A stretch of 64,000 bases of DNA from CBFGTV01 sp965652145 (GTDB lineage Bacteria; Bacillota; Clostridia; Peptostreptococcales; Natronincolaceae). Under the pieces are notes generated by a model. It did not search any database. It was given only the letters and a program-made list of their open reading frames with translations, and was not told the origin of the DNA. The stretch is taken from positions 12,334 through 76,333 of the forward strand of contig CBFGTV010000008.1 of NCBI GenBank assembly GCA_965652145.1. The letters run 5' to 3'. The translations under genes were made by a program, and so were the position numbers. Below are positions 24,540 through 32,742 of this stretch, piece by piece (the first letter of the stretch is position 1; each line of letters starts with the position of its first letter).

Positions 24540-24760
24540 CATCTAGGTCAGCCAATCAGATTCTTCATTCCCATCAGGAATGAAGAGCAAGCCCTGCCTA
24601 AGGAACCAGAAAAGTACAATGGCCTATGGAAAAAACAAGACACAGCTACCTACAGGCAACGGGAAATCGATTTCATTCATCGAGCAGGGAAGGGTCATTT
24701 TAAGAGGCTCTGTAATGATCCGGTACTCGAAATGAAATCTATGGACAAAAATCCAAAGGG
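24540..24760 (+). ncRNA. Structured 5' leader of unknown type before the APC transporter gene
   Basis: The 460 bp between the LysR gene and the transporter hold several stems. A perfect 9-bp hairpin CTTCATTCC/GGAATGAAG lies at 24563-24585. A long one at 24669-24739 nests GATTTCATT, CGAG, GGGTCATT and AGAG with their complements. In between, CCCTGCCT and AGGCAACGGG can pair across about 60 nt. No T-box sequence and no lysine-riboswitch core are present. An 82-codon open frame crosses the region, but it lacks a ribosome binding site and resembles no protein. A cis-regulatory RNA is my best guess. Confidence 0.4.
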
Positions 24761-24836
24761 AACCATGATATTGTAATGGGCACAAGGGGAGCAGAAAATG
24801 ACCCCCAAAACAAATTTGTATGAGGAGGCAATATGC

Positions 24837-26279
24837 ATGGAAAATAGTCAACAGCTTGTTGATAATCAACAAAAAGGTATTGGTATAATTGGTTTAGCTG
24901 GTCTTGTTGTGGGTTCTGCCATTGGTGGTGGCATTTTTGGTATGATGGCAGATCTATCTGGTTCTGCACCAGGCCCAGCTTTGTTTGCCTGGCTGCTGGT
25001 AGGAACTTCAATGTTGGCCTTATCACTATCTATTAATAATATTATTAGAAAAAAGCCTGACTTAGAGGGTGGAATGTTCGGCTATGCTCAAGCAGGGTTC
25101 GGTAAGTTTGCAGGATTCGTCAGTGGATGGGGCTATTGGATTACCTGTTGGCTTGGAAACGTGGCCTTCGCTATGCTTTTAATGAGTGCCATTGGTTATT
25201 TTATACCCATCTTTGAAGGAGGACAAAATATTCCTTCCGTTATTTTTGCAACAATTGTTTTATGGTTTATGGCATATTTAGTAAATCGAGGTGTAGAAAA
25301 TGCCAGTATACTCAATGCTATAGCAACCTTTGCTAAATTAGTTCCTCTATTTATTTTTATTGTAGTTTCGATAATCGTTTTTGACAGCAACGTTTTCTTT
25401 GAGAACTTCTCTGGCCGCAACCTGGTCAATGAAGCAGGTGTTGCTGTTACCTTTAAAGACCAGGTCTTAAGCTGTATTATGGTTATGCTTTGGGTCTTCG
25501 TTGGTATTGAAGGGGCTTCTGTAGTCGGCTCCCGAGCAAAGAAAAAATCAGATGTCGGTAAAGCCACTGTTTTAGGTTTAATTGGCCTGTTGCTGGTTTA
25601 TATACTTGCTTCTATGCTTCCCTTTGGCGTTTTGAGCCAGGCTGAGCTTCAAGCCATTTCCAGGCAGCCTGCAATGGGCTATGTTTTTGAATTGATTGTA
25701 GGAAAATGGGGAGGCATTTTAATTAATGTGGGATTAATTATTTCCCTTCTGGGAGTCTGGCTTTCCTGGACAATTCTGCCCTCTGAAACCATGCAGTCTA
25801 TGGCCAATAATGGCTTACTCCCTAAAAAATGGGGCAAGTTAAACAAGAATGGAGCCCCTACAGGTGCACTAGTCCTGACAACCATTATTACCAACATCTT
25901 TATTTTAACCGTATCCTTCACTGATAAGGCCTATCACTTCGCCTATACCCTTGGAACCGTATCAATTTTTATGACCTGGTTATTTCTAGGACTTTATCAA
26001 ATTAACATATCCTTTAAAGACAGAAACTTAAGCCAATTGGTCATTGGATTAATTGCCAGTGCATTTCAAATCTGGTCCATTCTTTTCATTGCCCTAAAGG
26101 ATATGTTCATTATTTTGATGATGTATTTACCTGGCCTTTATTTTTATTACAGAGCAAGGAAAGAAGCAGGAGAAAAGGAAGCGTTCCCAGGAAAAGAAAG
26201 GTTCTATGCCATTACTTTGGGAGTCTGCGGTGTATTGGCAATTCTTCTATTCTTCAATGGTACCTTGGGTATTCAATAG
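24837..26279 (+). CDS. APC-family basic amino acid antiporter (ArcD-like)
   Basis: 480 residues from the ATG at 24837, behind GAGGAGG; an upstream ATG at 24798 has no good ribosome binding site. About 12-13 transmembrane helices. The first helix carries the APC substrate motif GSAIGGGIFG. It resembles clostridial and lactic-acid bacterial arginine/ornithine or lysine antiporters. The arginine deiminase operon and the lysine fermentation operon are both in this window, so arginine, ornithine or lysine are the likely substrates; sequence alone does not decide. Preceded by a structured leader. Confidence 0.85.
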   Translation: MENSQQLVDNQQKGIGIIGLAGLVVGSAIGGGIFGMMADLSGSAPGPALFAWLLVGTSMLALSLSINNIIRKKPDLEGGMFGYAQAGFGKFAGFVSGWGYWITCWLGNVAFAMLLMSAIGYFIPIFEGGQNIPSVIFATIVLWFMAYLVNRGVENASILNAIATFAKLVPLFIFIVVSIIVFDSNVFFENFSGRNLVNEAGVAVTFKDQVLSCIMVMLWVFVGIEGASVVGSRAKKKSDVGKATVLGLIGLLLVYILASMLPFGVLSQAELQAISRQPAMGYVFELIVGKWGGILINVGLIISLLGVWLSWTILPSETMQSMANNGLLPKKWGKLNKNGAPTGALVLTTIITNIFILTVSFTDKAYHFAYTLGTVSIFMTWLFLGLYQINISFKDRNLSQLVIGLIASAFQIWSILFIALKDMFIILMMYLPGLYFYYRARKEAGEKEAFPGKERFYAITLGVCGVLAILLFFNGTLGIQ

Positions 26280-26343
26280 GCTGTAAGTAATTTATTTTAA
26301 CGTGCATGGTTAAATGTCAATCTATGCCGTAAGAGGAAATTTT

Positions 26344-26379
26344 AAAGGGGCAATGAATTAATCATCCATCGCCCCCTTT
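26344..26379 (-). terminator. Terminator of the ddl-ywiB operon
   Basis: AAAGGGGCAATG (26344-26355) pairs with CAT.GCCCCCTTT (to 26379), followed on the minus strand by TTTAAAATTT. Confidence 0.7.
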
Positions 26380-26386
26380 AGATCCT

Positions 26387-26809
26387 CTATGAAAGTGTAA
26401 TTTCTAATCGATTTTGGGTTTCCGCCAGTCCAACGATCATCATATCATAATCAATTTCTATTTTACCCCTTTTTTCATCATCCTTTAAATCAATCGATAA
26501 TCCCCTGGTTTTCAATTCCATCTTAAAATCTCCGTAGGGGGTTCTATAATCACCACTAAAGTGTCTGCCCAACTCAAAGACCATGTGGCTGTCTGCGCTG
26601 CCATAGCGTTTCATTGAAACACGGTTATTGCCCTCAATTTTCAAGGTGGTGGTGCTGCCTTCCATTCCCGATATTTCACTTTCTTCATAAACTATGTAAA
26701 CAGCATTATTTTTTTGATAGCGTTTTGCCTCTGTAAATAATTCGATGGCACTTTCTTCGCCCCGAGGATCCCGTTGAATCCCTACAACCTTAATCATTTG
26801 CTTATCCAT
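26387..26809 (-). CDS. ywiB: DUF1934 beta-barrel protein YwiB
   Basis: 140 residues from the ATG at 26809 (MDKQMIKVVG). A longer frame that begins inside ddl is rejected because of the overlap and the family length of about 140. The pattern YQKNNAVYIVYEESEISGMEGSTTTLKI and RTPYGDFKMELKT is typical of this lipocalin-like family. B. subtilis ywiB lies next to argS; here it follows ddl by 40 bp, so it is probably co-transcribed. Function unknown. Confidence 0.85.
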   Translation of the reverse strand: MDKQMIKVVGIQRDPRGEESAIELFTEAKRYQKNNAVYIVYEESEISGMEGSTTTLKIEGNNRVSMKRYGSADSHMVFELGRHFSGDYRTPYGDFKMELKTRGLSIDLKDDEKRGKIEIDYDMMIVGLAETQNRLEITLS

Positions 26810-26849
26810 TATCTTCCCAACCTTTTTATTAATCTTTATTTTCAAATAT

Positions 26850-27944
26850 TCAAATTCTATCTTGATGGCGCTCGATGGCCAATTCAATCAGACGGTCAAT
26901 TAGTTTTTCGTAGGGAAGTCCGGTGGCCTCCCACATTTTAGGGTACATGCTGATCTTGGTGAAACCGGGCATCGTATTGACTTCATTAAGCAATATCCGA
27001 TCAGTTCCCCTCTCTACAAAAAAGTCCACTCGGGCTAAACCTGTACAATCCAGTAATTGATATACCTCTACGGCCATTTGCCTGATTTTTTCGATTATCT
27101 GGTCTGACAATTGAGCAGGGATAACATATTGGCTGGTACCATCGAAGTATTTATCCTGATAATCATAGAACTCATGGGAAGGAATAATTTCTGCCGGGAT
27201 AGAGGCAATCGCCTCATCATTTCCTAAAACCGCACATTCTATTTCTCTGCCGTTGATAAATTCTTCAACGATTATCCTTCGATCATATTTCGCAGCCAAT
27301 TGAAGGGCTTTAATAAGCTGTTCAGGATTTTTGGCCTTTGATATGCCTACACTGGAGCCTAAGTTAGCCGGCTTAACGAATACCGGGTATTGAAACTGAG
27401 CTTCAACCTGTTCAACAATAAAATGAGGATTTTTTTGAAAATCCTTTCGCTTAATTAATGAGTAATTTGCCTGGGGAATTCCAGAGGCCTCCAGCAGCTT
27501 TTTAGTCATCCCCTTATCCATTGCTACGGCTGATGCCAATACCCCCGCCCCTACATAGGGTAGACCCATCATTTCCAATAGCCCTTGAATGGTACCATCC
27601 TCACCAAAGGGCCCATGTAAAACAGGAAAAACCACATCTATATTTTCGATTTGCTGACTTGAAAGCGATAAAGGTCCGCAATTCAATTGAGCAGGCAGCG
27701 AGGTATTCTGCTGAGAATTTTGAATCTCTGAAACCAGATTAACACCATTCTCCCAGTGACCAGACTCAATTTCTTCTATCGTACATTCACATTGCTTCCA
27801 AATGCCATTCTTCGTTATCCCCACGGGAATAATATTGTATTTTTCAGTATTCATCGCCCGTAATATGGAAGCAGCCGACATTAAAGACACATCATGCTCC
27901 CCAGACTTTCCTCCGAATACTACCATTACATTAATTTTCTTCAT
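26850..27944 (-). CDS. ddl: D-alanine--D-alanine ligase
   Basis: 364 residues, ATP-grasp enzyme that makes the D-Ala-D-Ala dipeptide of peptidoglycan. N-terminal VVFGGKSGEHDVSLMSA, ATP-binding KPANLGSSVGISKA, the omega-loop segment EFYDYQDKYFDG with the tyrosine typical of D-Ala-adding (not D-lactate) ligases, and the Mg-binding RILLNEVNTMPGFT are all visible. First gene of a ddl-ywiB unit. Confidence 0.96.
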   Translation of the reverse strand: MKKINVMVVFGGKSGEHDVSLMSAASILRAMNTEKYNIIPVGITKNGIWKQCECTIEEIESGHWENGVNLVSEIQNSQQNTSLPAQLNCGPLSLSSQQIENIDVVFPVLHGPFGEDGTIQGLLEMMGLPYVGAGVLASAVAMDKGMTKKLLEASGIPQANYSLIKRKDFQKNPHFIVEQVEAQFQYPVFVKPANLGSSVGISKAKNPEQLIKALQLAAKYDRRIIVEEFINGREIECAVLGNDEAIASIPAEIIPSHEFYDYQDKYFDGTSQYVIPAQLSDQIIEKIRQMAVEVYQLLDCTGLARVDFFVERGTDRILLNEVNTMPGFTKISMYPKMWEATGLPYEKLIDRLIELAIERHQDRI

Positions 27945-28136
27945 CTATGCACCCTCTTTCCTATTACTATTAATATTCTACTCTTGTTTGTACTATTATT
28001 CAACTCTTGGCGCAGGCTTAATAAACCACCTTTTTTTAAAGTAAATTGATTGTTTTAACACGATATATTGATTATTGGTTAAATATTATATATATTATAT
28101 TTAGAATTGTTATTAACTTTAAGGGGAGGGGTCATC

Positions 28137-29474
28137 TTGAATATTTTAAGTCCAGGTGAAAAAATAAAAAAACTCCGTAGGGATATTGGCTTAAAGCAGG
28201 ATGAAATAACGGATAATCAGGTTACCAGAAGTCTGATCAGTATGATAGAAAATGAAAAACGTGTTCTCAGTCCCCAAACGGCTAAAATAATTGCCCGAAG
28301 GCTAAATCAGTACTATAAGCATGTAGGCAAAACCATCACTGCAGAATTTCTGATGGAATCCAAGGAAGACCAAGTAAGAAGAATCATTGACACTCAGTTG
28401 CAATCGATAGATAGCATAATCAAAAATAATAAACCTGTTGATCTCAACCATACCTACGAGATGTTTGACCAGCTTATGAATTTAGCCGCTGAGTGGTCTA
28501 TGAAGGACTATGGGTCTAAGGTTCTTATGAAAAGAGGTGATTTTCATTATCAAACATCAAAATATAATCAAGCACTGATGGATTTCTTCAGTTGCCTAGA
28601 ATACTATTTAGAATCTAAAAAATATATAGAAGTTTCTCGTATTTACAACCGTATCGGAAATTGTTATTTAATGAAACTTTTTATCGATGAAGCGCTCTTA
28701 TACTATCACCGGGCCTTTGCCATTGCCGCCGAAAACAATTTACCAAACCTGAAAAGAATTAAAATGCTGACAACCTATAATTCTATCATTTGTCATAGAA
28801 AGGGTAAAAGATATGATCTGGTGCTTCAATTTATTCAGAGCTTTAAGGAATTGGAAACCACCGATGAATACGCCAAGGATCAGGTTACTTTAATGGAGGC
28901 CAGTACCTACCGGGATTTAGGGAATTTTGAAAGGGCTGAAAGGCTATATGAAAAGCTACTTATGAAGGCGGAGGAAATAGAAATCAACACGTTGGCACTA
29001 ACTTATAATAATCTTTCGGTTTTATATCGAAAGATGGACAAATATGACCAAGCCCTGAAATACGCTAACAAAACCCATGACTTAATGGATTGCACCGATT
29101 CTAGAATTCCCCCTTTTCTATTATGTGAGCTGGCAGAATGCTATCGAGATTTAAAACAGCCGGATTTAGCCATTGAACTTCTGTTTCGTGCCCTTGAGGC
29201 AGCCGAAGTATCAGGGCAAATTGAAAATATTATTGATATTTACTTACTCCTTTCCGACATGTACCGAAATTATTATAAGGATTTTGACAAAAGTGAGGCC
29301 TACTTAATGAAGGCCAACAACATTGTCAATCAACAGGGAATCCGTTCAAAATTCACAGAAATCAATTGTAAAATCGCCAGCTATTATTTTGAAACGAACC
29401 AATTAAGCCAATGCAAAAAGTATTTGGATTTAGTAAGTACTACCGATATTAACACCTTAACTATTCAAGCGTGA
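28137..29474 (+). CDS. XRE-type regulator with TPR repeats (RRNPP-like quorum-sensing receptor candidate)
   Basis: 445 residues from the TTG at 28137, chosen because AAGGGGAGG precedes it; another TTG at 28107 lacks one. An N-terminal helix-turn-helix (about 5-65, with VTRSLISMIENEKR) is followed by about eight tetratricopeptide repeats through to the C-terminus (for example YNQALMDFFSCLEYYLESKKY, NNLSVLYRKMDKYDQALKYA). This is the layout of PlcR, PrgX and the clostridial Qsr receptors, which bind imported peptides in the TPR groove. A 39-codon exported-peptide gene follows 60 bp later, as expected for such a pair. Confidence 0.88.
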   Translation: MNILSPGEKIKKLRRDIGLKQDEITDNQVTRSLISMIENEKRVLSPQTAKIIARRLNQYYKHVGKTITAEFLMESKEDQVRRIIDTQLQSIDSIIKNNKPVDLNHTYEMFDQLMNLAAEWSMKDYGSKVLMKRGDFHYQTSKYNQALMDFFSCLEYYLESKKYIEVSRIYNRIGNCYLMKLFIDEALLYYHRAFAIAAENNLPNLKRIKMLTTYNSIICHRKGKRYDLVLQFIQSFKELETTDEYAKDQVTLMEASTYRDLGNFERAERLYEKLLMKAEEIEINTLALTYNNLSVLYRKMDKYDQALKYANKTHDLMDCTDSRIPPFLLCELAECYRDLKQPDLAIELLFRALEAAEVSGQIENIIDIYLLLSDMYRNYYKDFDKSEAYLMKANNIVNQQGIRSKFTEINCKIASYYFETNQLSQCKKYLDLVSTTDINTLTIQA

Positions 29475-29482
29475 CATAATTA

Positions 29483-29529
29483 ACACCTCTCGTCCATATA
29501 TTTTAATTAATAAACCCAATGGGAGGTGT
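29483..29529 (+). promoter_or_regulatory. Hairpin that sequesters the ribosome binding site of the peptide gene
   Basis: ACACCTCTC (29483-29491) is complementary over nine bases (one G-U pair) to GGGAGGTGT (29521-29529), which contains the Shine-Dalgarno sequence of the peptide gene. The 29-nt loop is AT-rich. If formed, translation of the peptide would be reduced until something opens the stem. Confidence 0.55.
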
Positions 29530-29533
29530 GAAT

Positions 29534-29653
29534 GTGAGCAAATTTAAAGGACTACTATCTTTTTTACTTCTTGGTCAGCTTGTTTATGTGCTAGAAGTCG
29601 CCGCTGGCGGTGAGGGAATGCCAATTGTCGATGCCCTTACTTACTGGCTTTAA
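29534..29653 (+). CDS. Small exported peptide, candidate signalling pro-peptide
   Basis: 39 residues, GTG start five bases after GGGAGGTG. Short basic N-terminus (VSKFK), a hydrophobic core of about 15 residues (LLSFLLLGQLVYVL), then EVAAGG, which could be a signal peptidase site, and a C-terminal tail EGMPIVDALTYWL. This is the layout of Phr, PapR or Qss pro-peptides, where the mature signal is the last 5-10 residues. It lies directly downstream of the TPR regulator on the same strand. Too short for homology; the pairing is the argument. Confidence 0.6.
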   Translation: MSKFKGLLSFLLLGQLVYVLEVAAGGEGMPIVDALTYWL

Positions 29654-29687
29654 AAAATTCCCCCTTCTTATCATGAAGGGGGAATTT
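29652..29687. terminator. Shared terminator between the peptide gene and spoIIR
   Basis: AAATTCCCCCTTC (29655-29667) pairs perfectly with GAAGGGGGAATTT (29675-29687). On the minus strand a T-run follows, so it serves spoIIR best; it may also stop the plus-strand transcript. Confidence 0.85.
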
Positions 29688-29706
29688 AGGTTCGTTATCA
29701 TTTTAG

Positions 29707-30357
29707 CTAGAAGAAGGCTGCCAGCCTGCTGATTTGATTTTTCGATTTTACGATTAAATCCCAAAGCTTTGACCTTAATTGAAGGGGCAATTCTCTTTCA
29801 TTAATACCTGATAAGACCAACTGGTATTCATCTTCAGAGAGTACCGCCTTTAGCTCTTGTTTTGTTTTTTCATCTACAAGGCCACTTTTCACATCAATGA
29901 AGCAAAGGGGTGGGAACATGACACACCACCAATTTTGCCCTTGACCTTCACCAATAATTACTCGCAGGGCCTCATAATCTCCTGCAGGAAAAATGAGATT
30001 TCCATATTTTCTAGTGGGAAAGGTCTGTTTTTCTAAAGCAACTGTTACCGCATAATTTTCCTGATTTTCCGCCACCACTTGGGCGGCCACGGCTTGAATA
30101 TGATCCAGCTCCTTAGAAATAATTACTCTGCTTTCCTCAATGCTTTTCACATTTTTTAAGGAATCCGACATTTCCTTCATAATTTGATCCCGTACCTTTA
30201 GCTTGAGTGCTTGGTCTGCCGGCGAATCGCTATTGGCCAGTACGTGGAAGCGTATCAGGCTTTCTTTATTAAGCTGCCCGCTCTGGCCTGCTTCTGGTAA
30301 CAGCACTAAAGCCAATAGCCCTATTAGGACAATAAATATTATTTTTTTCTTATTCAT
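29707..30357 (-). CDS. spoIIR: Stage II sporulation protein R
   Basis: 216 residues, with an N-terminal signal peptide or anchor (about 5-27) and the family segment IRFHVLANSDSPADQALKLKVRD. Made in the forespore under sigma-F and secreted to the space between the membranes, it triggers SpoIIGA to process pro-sigma-E in the mother cell. A sigma-F-like promoter at 30397-30426 fits. Monocistronic with its own terminator. Confidence 0.96.
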   Translation of the reverse strand: MNKKKIIFIVLIGLLALVLLPEAGQSGQLNKESLIRFHVLANSDSPADQALKLKVRDQIMKEMSDSLKNVKSIEESRVIISKELDHIQAVAAQVVAENQENYAVTVALEKQTFPTRKYGNLIFPAGDYEALRVIIGEGQGQNWWCVMFPPLCFIDVKSGLVDEKTKQELKAVLSEDEYQLVLSGINERELPLQLRSKLWDLIVKSKNQISRLAAFF

Positions 30358-30396
30358 AATGTTTCCCCCTGCTTCTCCATTTGTTTGTTCTATTCA

Positions 30397-30426
30397 CAGT
30401 ATGTACAAGGCGGGGAAATAATATAC
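30397..30426 (-). promoter_or_regulatory. Candidate sigma-F promoter of spoIIR
   Basis: On the minus strand GTATA (30422-30426), then 15 bp, then GTACATACTG (30397-30406). This fits the sigma-F consensus GYATA / GGNNANAHTR except for one base. The start site would be about 30 bp before the spoIIR ATG. Confidence 0.55.
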
Positions 30427-30446
30427 AGACCCACAGCAAATTTCCT

Positions 30447-31640
30447 CTACCTAGATAAGCCTACCCTTCTAATTTTTAAGTCTACGTTAACCTCCACCTG
30501 TAGATTTGGAAAGATCGTATCCCAATCCTTTTCTATTTCTCGCCAAAGCTTAGGGTAGTGCTTTCTAATATAATCGTCAAAACCAATTACATCTGCCTGA
30601 AGCTCACTTTGTAGTTGGCTAATGGTATGATCTAGCATAATCTTAATGGTATTGCCTGCCTCTTTTTGAATTTCTTCAATAAACCGGGGGTCCAATAAAT
30701 CTGCTTGAGCATTAAAATAAAATTGCTCAACATCTGCTTCTGCCACAACATTGACCTGCATTTTTATTTTATTCTGATCCATTAACATTTTAAAATCTGT
30801 ATTGGAATTGGTCACATCAAAGGGAACAATTTGCTCCCCTACATAGCTATGCAAGCCGTAGCTTTTCACATGATTATGTAATATGTTGATTGCCAGGGAT
30901 TCCAGTTCTCCCAGCCAGCCTACAAAGCTCATGTCTTTCATCACAGCTGCCCCTGCCACCTTGATTTCATCCTCTGAATAGGTAATTCTAGGTATCACCG
31001 CATTTCCATTTTCCCTTAGACTGGTAAGAATCTTACCAAAATCCATCATGGGGGCCCGGTCTGTTCGTGAAGTTCCTGACAACAAATTTGCTAAAAGATC
31101 GCCAATATTGGGCTCCAGTTTAGATTGCACCTGTAAGGCATCCTTGGCCTTGCCCTCTACCACTGCCAGAGCAGCCCGTCGACTTAGCATAGGCTCCTTT
31201 TCTCCTGCATCTAAAAATTCCTTAAATAGCTGTTTGTTTTTAACAAATTCTTCACCCAACAGCAATGTTTCAAGGTGCCCTAAAAATAATAGGGCATCGG
31301 CCCTAGAGGCAATTTGCTGCCGACTGATATAAACCGATTCACCTACACTGCTCATCACGACATTCAATGCTTCGATTTCACCCGATATTGCGGAGGTGTG
31401 TTTAGGAAAAACAAAGGTCGTTTCAATGTTTTTCTCACCTCCACGGATAAGTGCTTCTAATCCTTCATCACCTGTACCTTTACTTAAGGGGGAATCATCG
31501 TCCTCTGGCTCAAAACGATCGACCCCCAGGGCCATCACAAAGGCTCTTTCATCTATTTCAACACTATCCCAACAGCCTGTTAAAAGCATCGACAGGATTA
31601 TAATAATCAATATTTTTGTATGCCCTTTATTAATTATCAT
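30447..31640 (-). CDS. gerAC: Spore germination receptor C subunit (GerAC family lipoprotein)
   Basis: 397 residues. Lipobox LTGC with C23, followed at once by WDSVEIDERAFVMALGVD, the hallmark start of Ger(x)C proteins. It forms part of the nutrient germinant receptor in the spore inner membrane, on the outer face. Overlaps the end of gerAB by 11 bp. Last gene of a minus-strand D-like/gerAA/gerAB/gerAC operon. Confidence 0.95.
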   Translation of the reverse strand: MIINKGHTKILIIIILSMLLTGCWDSVEIDERAFVMALGVDRFEPEDDDSPLSKGTGDEGLEALIRGGEKNIETTFVFPKHTSAISGEIEALNVVMSSVGESVYISRQQIASRADALLFLGHLETLLLGEEFVKNKQLFKEFLDAGEKEPMLSRRAALAVVEGKAKDALQVQSKLEPNIGDLLANLLSGTSRTDRAPMMDFGKILTSLRENGNAVIPRITYSEDEIKVAGAAVMKDMSFVGWLGELESLAINILHNHVKSYGLHSYVGEQIVPFDVTNSNTDFKMLMDQNKIKMQVNVVAEADVEQFYFNAQADLLDPRFIEEIQKEAGNTIKIMLDHTISQLQSELQADVIGFDDYIRKHYPKLWREIEKDWDTIFPNLQVEVNVDLKIRRVGLSR

Positions 31641-32742
31641 GGGAACCCTCCTTTTTCAGCCGTTTTCTGATTAATATGCTAATTAATATTAATAAGGGAA
31701 AGCCAAAAGCCACAATGGTGGAGGCATATTGGGTAAACACGTCAAGGATTGCATATGCCTCTCCCAGATTTTCTCCCAGCAATGAAAAAAAATAAACAAT
31801 GGGTACCAGTGGAAGGGCAAAATAATTGTTTTCTCTACTTTTGAAAAGCTGTTCTAGGATAATAACCTTCCCCATAAATACCGGCGCAATGGACATAAAA
31901 ACTGTAAACACCCACATGGCCATTACAAATGCCTCGACATTTTCAATGAATAGACCCGGCAGCTCAATGGTTTTAAATAAGCTCAAGGTTGGCCAAATAA
32001 GATTTTGTGTCTGTTCATTACCAAAAACCAACAACGTGGTGGTATTTAATCCAATATAAAACATGGTTATGATAATAATCGCTCTGCTTGTTACCTTCGG
32101 TATTCTTTCGGGCTTAACGACATAGGCTCCAAATATTAAAATTAAGTCAAAGCCCAGATAACTGAATAGCACCAGGGGAATCGCCTTAACAATTTCCATA
32201 AAGCTGATATCTAATATCGGCAACAGATTATTGATACTGCTGTCTTGAAGCAGCAGTAAAAATAGAATAATGGTGGGCAGCAGAATGATCGGCAGTAAAA
32301 ATTCTGCTAATCGCCCCAGTACCTCAATTCCCTTTCTAGCTAAGAACACCGTTACCAGCAACACACTTAAAATAATAACCTCGATAGGTGTATTAAAAAG
32401 CAGAAACATTTTAACTACTTCTGCAAAAATTCTGGTTAAAAACCCATTTAACACAATCAGGTAAATCAGTAGAAAAGTTATATAGATATAGGCCACCGGC
32501 TTTGACAGGTTACTGGCTATAATATCTCTATAGCTGGTTAGCGGCATTTTTTTAACGATGTACCCATGGCCGTAGACAACAGCTGTCGTAATGGCACCAC
32601 CAATCACCAGTATTAACCAGCCACTGGTACCGGCCGCCTCGCTCAGGCTCCTGGGCAAGGTCAAAATACCTGTTCCCACGACAGTTAAAATAATAATGTT
32701 GCCTAGCTGGGAGGGAGAAATTTTATCGTTGTTACGGTACAT
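31630..32742 (-). CDS. gerAB: Spore germination receptor B subunit (GerAB family permease)
   Basis: 370 residues with about ten transmembrane helices and the APC-type start ISPSQLGNIIILTVVGTGILTLPRSL of the endospore germination permease family. GerAB binds the amino acid or other germinant in related receptors. The start overlaps the gerAA stop and the end overlaps gerAC, so the subunits are translationally coupled. The germinant cannot be predicted from sequence. Confidence 0.95.
   Translation of the reverse strand: MYRNNDKISPSQLGNIIILTVVGTGILTLPRSLSEAAGTSGWLILVIGGAITTAVVYGHGYIVKKMPLTSYRDIIASNLSKPVAYIYITFLLIYLIVLNGFLTRIFAEVVKMFLLFNTPIEVIILSVLLVTVFLARKGIEVLGRLAEFLLPIILLPTIILFLLLLQDSSINNLLPILDISFMEIVKAIPLVLFSYLGFDLILIFGAYVVKPERIPKVTSRAIIIITMFYIGLNTTTLLVFGNEQTQNLIWPTLSLFKTIELPGLFIENVEAFVMAMWVFTVFMSIAPVFMGKVIILEQLFKSRENNYFALPLVPIVYFFSLLGENLGEAYAILDVFTQYASTIVAFGFPLLILISILIRKRLKKEGSHDN

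Noticed and set aside
24540..24760. Lysine riboswitch
   Set aside because: The conserved core elements of the L-box (for example AGAGG..GC and GACTGTC blocks) are absent.
24528..24776. 82-codon open frame before the APC transporter
   Set aside because: No ribosome binding site and composition unlike a protein; the same bases form strong stems, so an RNA leader is more likely.
26810..26887. N-terminal extension of YwiB into ddl
   Set aside because: The overlap with the end of ddl, lack of a ribosome binding site and family length favour the ATG at 26809.
31630..32742. Amino-acid transporter of metabolism
   Set aside because: It has the APC fold, but overlap with gerAA and gerAC shows it is the germination receptor B subunit.
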